A DNA stretch of 34,105 bases from positions 1 to 34,105 of IMG/VR virus record IMGVR_UViG_3300042433_000068, one strand, 5' to 3'. A program made the position numbers and the translations under genes. Position 1 is the stretch's first letter, and the number at the start of each line of letters is the position of its first letter. The stretch comes from a virus. This document shows positions 29,601 to 34,105 of this stretch, piece after piece. The notes beneath the pieces are model-generated. The model had not been told where the DNA came from, did not search any database, and saw nothing but the letters and a program-made list of their open reading frames with translations.

Positions 29601-30470
29601 ATGGCTGTAACGTTCGTTGAGGTCTATGACGCTGCTATCGCGGCGGGGCTAACGCCAGCGGCAGCTCAGGTGACCGCGGCTCAAGCCATGCTGGAAACAG
29701 GGTGGGGGAAGTCGGTCAAGGGCAACAACATCTTCGGCGTTAAGGCCGGAAGTTCGTGGACCGGCGAGCTGAGCGCCGTGCCGCCGGCGGTGATCGCAGC
29801 GCCTGGTCGGTCAAGGATCTATCGTTATCCACGGCGGCGCCCTAACGTCAATATCAACGTTGGCGCTGGCACCTGGGGCGCCGCCACTCTCGATATTCTT
29901 AACACGCCGGTCGGGGCGCCTAGCGGTTATCGTATTATTGGCGACACGACCACGCCGGCCAACGTCCTATTCAGTAAGGCGAACGGCTCCTTTTTCAATG
30001 TGGGTCCATGGGGTTCGCTCTATCTGAGCGGCATTCGGATGACGCTGACGGCCCCAAATTATTCGGCCTTTGCTACTGTCAGCGGCGAGCTAATCTTTGA
30101 CCGCTGTGACTTTGGACCATGCACTACTAATGGGTGGCATGTGCTCATGAATGTCGGCGGCCGGGTGAACTTCCAGACGGCCATTACAATTTCGGGTGGC
30201 GCTCTGGCGCATGTGCTTGGCCCTGGAAGCGTTCAGTGGGCTTACGGCATGACAGTGACCGTCACAGGAACGCCGGCCTTTGGTGACGCCCTAATCCAAG
30301 CGGAAGGCGCTGGCATTCGCCAACTTGCAGGCATTGTGTGGTCTGGGGCGGCGACTGGGAAGCGGTACTCAGCAATCCTCAACGGTGTCATTAATACGTC
30401 GGGCGGCGGCGCGTCGTTCATACCCGGTAGCGTTGCCGGAACAACCGCCACCGGCGGGCAGTACGGCTAA
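29601..30470 (+). CDS. chimeric gene: truncated FlgJ-type GH73 domain fused to a beta-helix tailspike end
   Basis: A 289-residue product; AAGGA precedes ATG 29601 at proper distance. Residues 5-55 are the start of a FlgJ-type N-acetylglucosaminidase (AAIAAGLTPAAAQVTAAQAM, LETGWGKS with the catalytic-type Glu32, GNNIFGVKAGSSWTG), but the rest of the enzyme is absent. Residues 56-68 come from a 39-nt inverted copy of the endolysin gene. From about residue 80 the protein is a tailspike beta-helix (NVNINVGAGTWGAATLDILN) ending in the familiar GTTATGGQYG. The tailspike part also lacks its usual head. It looks like a recombination product in which three pieces stay in frame. Glycosidase activity is unlikely; the spike part may still fold. 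Confidence 0.75.
   Translation: MAVTFVEVYDAAIAAGLTPAAAQVTAAQAMLETGWGKSVKGNNIFGVKAGSSWTGELSAVPPAVIAAPGRSRIYRYPRRRPNVNINVGAGTWGAATLDILNTPVGAPSGYRIIGDTTTPANVLFSKANGSFFNVGPWGSLYLSGIRMTLTAPNYSAFATVSGELIFDRCDFGPCTTNGWHVLMNVGGRVNFQTAITISGGALAHVLGPGSVQWAYGMTVTVTGTPAFGDALIQAEGAGIRQLAGIVWSGAATGKRYSAILNGVINTSGGGASFIPGSVAGTTATGGQYG
29765..29803 (+). repeat. 39-bp inverted repeat, copy 1 (in the chimeric spike gene)
   Basis: The 39 bases starting CGAGCTGAGCGCCGTG and ending GATCGCAGCGCC are the exact reverse complement of 33739-33777 in the endolysin gene. Identity stops abruptly on both sides. This copy marks the joint between the GH73 fragment and the tailspike sequence. Confidence 0.9.
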
Positions 30471-30486
30471 AAGAAAGTTGTAAAAT

Positions 30487-32550
30487 ATGGATGACGCCGA
30501 CCTTCAGATCCTGACTTACACCCTCCTTGGCGAAGCGCGGGGGGAGGGTGCCGAAGGCATGCTGGCGGTCGCGAACGTCATCGCCAACCGCGTCGACTCG
30601 CCGATCTACCCAGACGATCCGGTCGACGTCGTGCTGCAGGATCGGCAGTTCTCGACGAACAACGCCGGTGAGGGCGGCAATCAGGCGGCGACGCGCCGCG
30701 AAGTTCGCCCTGGCGACGCGCTATATGTCACGGCCGAACAGATTGTGCGGGCGGCGATCATTGACCGCACCGTGCCCGATATCACCGGCGGCGCGATCAA
30801 CTATCACGCAACCAATATCTCGCCGTACTGGGCGGCCAATGCCACAACGCGGTGGGGCACGGTCACCTATGGCAATCATATCTATTACGCTCGGCGCCCG
30901 GTGCCGCCGGCCGATATCCCGACGGTGCTCAGCTCACTCGACGTCAAGCGCGTGGCGCCAGTACCGCTCGACAAGAGCACGGCGCTGATCGCTCGCCGTG
31001 CCACCGCCACGGCTTCGCAGCGCGTCAAGGAAGCGACCGACCTGGTCGCGGCAAATGCCCGCTGGGCGGCGCTGGGCTTTGTCCCTGCCGGCAATCAGGG
31101 CGCCGGCGGCATGTCGATGACAAGCCGGCTCGGATCCCGCGAAGATTTCTCCGACTCGATCGCTGCGCCGCGCCTGGTTGACTACAAGGCGGCGCGCGAT
31201 GAGCTCTCCCTGACCGGACTGCTCGATAAGCGGATCTCACTCACTGCACCCAACCCGGCGCCGTCGGCGGCCGACGTCTCTCGGCAAGTCCTGGGCAATG
31301 GCGTGGCGACCGCCGACGTCGCACCGAAGGGGCCACAAGGTCGAGGCGGCAAGCGCGGAACTGCGCCGGCGCCCGTCGAGGTCACCGTCGCCAAGCCGAA
31401 GACTCGTGTCGGCGATAGCGGGCTGATCACCTATATCCGGCCGACGGTAAAGATCGGGCCCGATGGGCAGCCGATCATCGAGCCGACGCCGCCGCCGAAG
31501 CCGGCGATCACCGCAACCGCCACGGCAACCGGCTCGGCCAACAGCGTAAAGCTCAGCGCAACGACGCGCGTCATGCTGGCGAAGGCAACAGCCAGCTCGA
31601 AGGCAGGCGCCTCGGCCAATGTGCAGACTTCCGCAAATGTGGAGCGGACGTCGGTGCCGGCACTGCAGAAAACCGTCGAACAAATCAGCCGCGAAGCCGA
31701 CACGGCACGCCTCAACGGTTATCGCGAAATTCAGTCGATGGGCCCGAAGTCGCCGCCGGCAAAGCCTGTGGTTGTCTCTGGCGGTGCAACGGCAAGGGCT
31801 GGCGCTCAGATGGACGGCAAGGGCGCTGCCGTCATGCTCAATCAGGCGGCCGGAACGGTGGTTGCCGGCAAGGATCCGTCACGCTTGGCCGCACAGCCTG
31901 CCGGGCTTCCGCTGGCTGCCCCCGCACCTATCCCGCTGAAGGCGCCGGCGCCGCTGAAGTTCGCGCCGATCGTGCGCGCGGATCCGATCGGCAAGTTCCC
32001 CGACTTCTCGGAACTGTCGACGATGAAAACGACGTCGAGCAAGCCGATCGGCCCGATCGAGGGATTGCGCCTTGGGCTCGAAGCTGAGAAGCGGCGCCTG
32101 TCTGGGTTGCCGCCCCTTGAGCCGGATCTTCCTCGTCGGGATCCGCGCACTGCTGCCGCGCCGGCGCCGGCGAAAACCAAGCTCACCGCCGCGCCCGACG
32201 CGCCGGTGCCGCTGCCGCGCCCGGGCAAGGTCTCGACCGCAACCGTCGCGCCGCAACCCGTCGCCGGAAGCCCTGGCTCGATCGGCGCCAAGTCGCCGAC
32301 AACCAAGAAGCTCGCCGACGCACCGAAGAGCCAACCGATCGATATCACCGTGCGCGGTGGTGCGGTGGCGCCGCGCTATGTGCCGCCTCGTCGCCCTGAC
32401 ACGACTGGCCCGCAAGTCTTCGACGCCTCGAAGAACTCACTGGCGCCAGTGACGTCGACGGCTGCGCAGGAGTCGGCATTCCAGTGGACAACGAACACCG
32501 GCCTACCGTCGGCGGTTGGGAACTCGACGCGCTGGCAAACTGGGTACTAG
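30487..32550 (+). CDS. SleB-type cell wall hydrolase with long disordered tail
   Basis: A 687-residue protein. Residues 8-137 match the SleB/Hydrolase_2 family, which cleaves the peptidoglycan glycan strand: LTYTLLGEARGEGAEGMLAV (Glu16 the expected catalytic residue), AVANVIANRVDSPIYPDDPV, VVLQDRQFS, DITGGAINYHATN and GNHIYYARR. From about 280 the protein is Pro/Ala/Lys-rich and probably disordered or rod-like (for example PTPPPKPAITATATATGSAN), ending in a short ordered segment. There is no signal peptide. Placed with the tail genes and far longer than free endolysins, it is more likely a virion-associated wall hydrolase, although a lysis role is possible. The ribosome site is weak. Its stop overlaps the antisense HNH gene end by 4 nt. 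Confidence 0.82.
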   Translation: MDDADLQILTYTLLGEARGEGAEGMLAVANVIANRVDSPIYPDDPVDVVLQDRQFSTNNAGEGGNQAATRREVRPGDALYVTAEQIVRAAIIDRTVPDITGGAINYHATNISPYWAANATTRWGTVTYGNHIYYARRPVPPADIPTVLSSLDVKRVAPVPLDKSTALIARRATATASQRVKEATDLVAANARWAALGFVPAGNQGAGGMSMTSRLGSREDFSDSIAAPRLVDYKAARDELSLTGLLDKRISLTAPNPAPSAADVSRQVLGNGVATADVAPKGPQGRGGKRGTAPAPVEVTVAKPKTRVGDSGLITYIRPTVKIGPDGQPIIEPTPPPKPAITATATATGSANSVKLSATTRVMLAKATASSKAGASANVQTSANVERTSVPALQKTVEQISREADTARLNGYREIQSMGPKSPPAKPVVVSGGATARAGAQMDGKGAAVMLNQAAGTVVAGKDPSRLAAQPAGLPLAAPAPIPLKAPAPLKFAPIVRADPIGKFPDFSELSTMKTTSSKPIGPIEGLRLGLEAEKRRLSGLPPLEPDLPRRDPRTAAAPAPAKTKLTAAPDAPVPLPRPGKVSTATVAPQPVAGSPGSIGAKSPTTKKLADAPKSQPIDITVRGGAVAPRYVPPRRPDTTGPQVFDASKNSLAPVTSTAAQESAFQWTTNTGLPSAVGNSTRWQTGY

Positions 32551-32999
32551 GCGACGCTCTTCCATGAGCGACCGGCAATCAAGCGTTGGATGCATGCCTC
32601 CTTTACGTCGAGGCGTTTGGCGATATCTGACTGCTTGATGCCGCCGGCGGCATACTCTTCGCGGATCTTGCGCACCAGCTCTGGCGTGAGCTTTGACCTG
32701 CCCCTGCCCTTGCTATGCATGTCGATCGTGTTCGCCTGAGCTGAACCCAAAAACAGATGGTCCAAGTTTACGCATGGCGGATTATCGCAGCGATGAAGTA
32801 GGTTCATGCCTGGCGGGATAGGGCCCTTTTCCGCCTCCCATATCACTCGGGTTGCTGCCGCTAATTTCGAGTTGTCATCGCGGATCCGTCCGTACTGCTT
32901 GCGATCCCTCGCCCCCATCCAAGGCCAGCATTCCCCTTGTGCCGTTTTTTGGTAATATGCCTTCGCGCGTTCTGCCGCTGGTATCCGTTTCCGTCCCAT
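32547..32999 (-). CDS. HNH endonuclease with C-terminal helix-turn-helix, mobile
   Basis: A 150-residue protein and the only convincing minus-strand gene. The HNH core is NLLHRCDNPPCVNLDHLFLG (His69, Cys71, Cys76, His81), followed by SAQANTIDMHSKGR, the common 'g....N..D...kgR' motif of free-standing phage homing-type HNH nucleases. Residues 103-148 (SKLTPELVRKIREEYAAGGI, KQSDIAKRLDV...IQRLIAGRSWK) form a DNA-binding helix-turn-helix. GGAGG lies about 8 nt upstream of its ATG on the minus strand. It probably invaded the gap between the SleB and endolysin genes. It faces the SleB gene and their ends overlap by 4 nt. Confidence 0.9.
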   Translation of the reverse strand: MGRKRIPAAERAKAYYQKTAQGECWPWMGARDRKQYGRIRDDNSKLAAATRVIWEAEKGPIPPGMNLLHRCDNPPCVNLDHLFLGSAQANTIDMHSKGRGRSKLTPELVRKIREEYAAGGIKQSDIAKRLDVKEACIQRLIAGRSWKSVA

Positions 33000-33051
33000 T
33001 TAACCGCCTCCGCTTGGTGGCTTTTACATACACTTGAAAGGGCCTAAAAGC

Positions 33052-33876
33052 ATGAGGGAAAATCTCGACGATAGCCTTGAGCTTATTTGGGGGCATGAAG
33101 GCGGCTATGTGAACCGCAAGACGGATCGCGGCGGGCCGACGAAGTTCGGGGTCACGGCGAAGACCCTGGCCGCTGCGCGCGGTGTTCCCAAGGTCACCGC
33201 CGAACAGGTGCGCAACCTGACGATCGACGAGGCTGAAGCGATCTACCGCAAGAGCTATTGGGGCCCGGCCGGCGGCGACCAGCTCCCGGCCGGCCTCGAC
33301 TATCAGGCCTTCGACACCGGCGTCATGTCGGGCCCGAAGCGCGCCGTCATGCTGCTGCAGCGCACGCTTGGCCTCAAGGAAGACGGCTGGATTGGGCCGG
33401 CGACGCTGAAGGCGGTCGAGCAATACCCCGGCGGCCTGCTGGCGCTGATCCGTGCCTATAGCGAAGTGCGCATGGATTTCCTGCGCGGGATCCGTGGCCC
33501 GCAGGGCTTCCCGTCGAATGGTCGCGGGTGGACGATCCGCGTCACCGGGAAGGATCCGCTCGGCGAATGGAAGGATCAGCCCGGCGTGCTCGGCAATGCG
33601 ATCGCTATGGCTCAGCGCCAGCGGCCCAAGCCCATCCCGCGCGTGGCCGACGCCAAGGTCGACGATGCAATGAGCGCCAAGGCCGAACCTGGCGCGCTCG
33701 GCGCCTACCTGAAGCCTGACGTCGCGCTGCCGCTCGGTGGCGCTGCGATCACCGCCGGCGGCACGGCGCTCAGCTCGGGGCTCGATCCGCTGCGCTTGGC
33801 GCTGGCAATCGGCGTCATCGTCATTGTGGGGCTGGGTGCGTACTTCGCATTCCAGCGGATCCGGCGAACGTCATGA
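33052..33876 (+). CDS. endolysin, GH108 family with PG-binding domain and C-terminal membrane anchor
   Basis: A 274-residue lysis enzyme cutting peptidoglycan. ATG 33052 is used, with AAAGGG upstream; an in-frame TTG at 33034 is less likely. Residues 5-75 are the glycosyl hydrolase 108 domain, with WGHEGGYVNRKTDRGGPTKF and catalytic Glu16. Residues 80-125 form the PG_binding_3 domain (GLDYQAFDTGVMSGPKRAVM, LGLKEDGWIGPATL). A linker leads to a single C-terminal transmembrane segment (about 248-266, LALAIGVIVIVGLGAYFAF) with a basic end, so the enzyme is tail-anchored rather than secreted. Residues 230-242 are encoded by the 39-bp repeat. The stop overlaps the next gene's ATG (ATGA). Confidence 0.92.
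   Translation: MRENLDDSLELIWGHEGGYVNRKTDRGGPTKFGVTAKTLAAARGVPKVTAEQVRNLTIDEAEAIYRKSYWGPAGGDQLPAGLDYQAFDTGVMSGPKRAVMLLQRTLGLKEDGWIGPATLKAVEQYPGGLLALIRAYSEVRMDFLRGIRGPQGFPSNGRGWTIRVTGKDPLGEWKDQPGVLGNAIAMAQRQRPKPIPRVADAKVDDAMSAKAEPGALGAYLKPDVALPLGGAAITAGGTALSSGLDPLRLALAIGVIVIVGLGAYFAFQRIRRTS
33739..33777 (-). repeat. 39-bp inverted repeat, copy 2 (in the endolysin gene)
   Basis: Exact reverse complement of 29765-29803. Here the sequence encodes the Gly/Ala-rich linker GGAAITAGGTALSS in front of the membrane anchor. Because this copy sits in a normal, complete endolysin, it is the likely source and the spike-gene copy the derived one. Confidence 0.9.
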
Positions 33877-34105
33877 GCTTCCTGCTCTGGCTGATCGGCG
33901 GCGACTGGATCGAATTCAAGCTTGTCGCCGGCGTCGCCCTGGTGGTGGCCGTGCTCTGGTTCTTCCGGGGCACGAGCTGGGGTCTGGGCATTGCCGCCAC
34001 TATCGCCGCCCTGGTGGGCGCCAACCTGCTTGCCCGGCAAGGCTGGGAGCAAAAAGCCAAGAAGGATAATCGCGATGCAGAACGCGCCATCGATCGAGCG
34101 GTCAA
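33873..34105 (+). CDS. small membrane protein of the lysis region (3'-truncated by window end)
   Basis: At least 77 residues, starting at an ATG that overlaps the endolysin stop. Two hydrophobic segments (about 16-32, FKLVAGVALVVAVLWFF, and 37-54, GLGIAATIAALVGANLLA) are followed by a charged helical tail (QGWEQKAKKDNRDAERAIDR). Position and layout suit a holin or an inner-membrane spanin-like protein; the coiled-coil tail favours the latter. The gene runs off the window. If the ends are joined exactly it would stop at bases 5-7. With a one-base shift it would continue into the coiled-coil fragment at 3-74. Confidence 0.65.
   Translation, partial: MSFLLWLIGGDWIEFKLVAGVALVVAVLWFFRGTSWGLGIAATIAALVGANLLARQGWEQKAKKDNRDAERAIDRAV

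Noticed and set aside
1-34105. CRISPR arrays, tRNA or rRNA genes, insertion sequences, attachment sites
   Set aside because: No regularly spaced repeats, cloverleaf-like sequences, transposase genes or integrase were seen on reading both strands.

Overview
This window is the morphogenesis and lysis part of a podovirus-type (short-tailed, T7-like tail) phage or prophage. Apart from one HNH endonuclease, all genes lie on the + strand, packed with many 1-8 nt stop/start overlaps. The high G+C content (by eye, not computed), the abundance of GATC, and the product types (GH108 endolysin, tail proteins of the kind seen in Rhizobiales and Rhodobacterales phages) suggest an alphaproteobacterial host. 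That host call is inference. I see no integrase, repressor, RNA polymerase, helicase, primase or complete DNA polymerase.

Layout. 1-1674: end of a small coiled-coil gene, then three tail-associated or virion proteins. 1706-6118: small terminase, a small Cys/His protein with an AT-hook-like core, a C5 cytosine methyltransferase, a truncated DNA-polymerase-type 3'-5' exonuclease and several small unknown genes. 6118-7707: large terminase, followed by a clear intrinsic terminator. 7911-14285: head module (small pre-portal protein, portal, small membrane protein, pre-scaffold protein, scaffold, major capsid protein, small capsid-associated proteins, tail tubular protein A), with two further terminators. 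14292-27267: tail tubular protein B, a GNAT-like protein and four internal or ejection proteins. 27264-30470: tail fibre, a putative receptor-binding protein and a chimeric tailspike. 30487-34105: SleB-type hydrolase, antisense HNH endonuclease, GH108 endolysin with a C-terminal membrane anchor, and a small membrane protein cut by the window end.

How it works together: the terminases package DNA through the portal into a scaffold-assembled HK97-fold capsid. TTP-A and TTP-B close the head and form the short tail, and the large internal proteins are probably injected ahead of the DNA. Cell-wall cutting is spread over several unrelated enzymes: an M15-type peptidase inside an ejection protein, the SleB protein and the GH108 endolysin, plus remnants of a lytic transglycosylase and of a FlgJ-type GH73 enzyme.

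The most striking items are: (1) a 1240-residue ejection-slot protein that combines a DdrB-like ParB domain with a RelA/SpoT-like nucleotidyltransferase domain, i.e. a 'polyvalent' protein that may be delivered into the host; (2) an ejection protein in which a degenerate transglycosylase segment is followed by an M15 peptidase; (3) a tailspike gene made from a truncated GH73 domain, a perfect 39-bp inverted copy of part of the endolysin gene, and a beta-helix tailspike end; (4) a plausible overprinted gene inside the methyltransferase gene. The two window ends are also compatible with one circular or permuted molecule, because a coiled-coil reading frame at the end resumes at the beginning.
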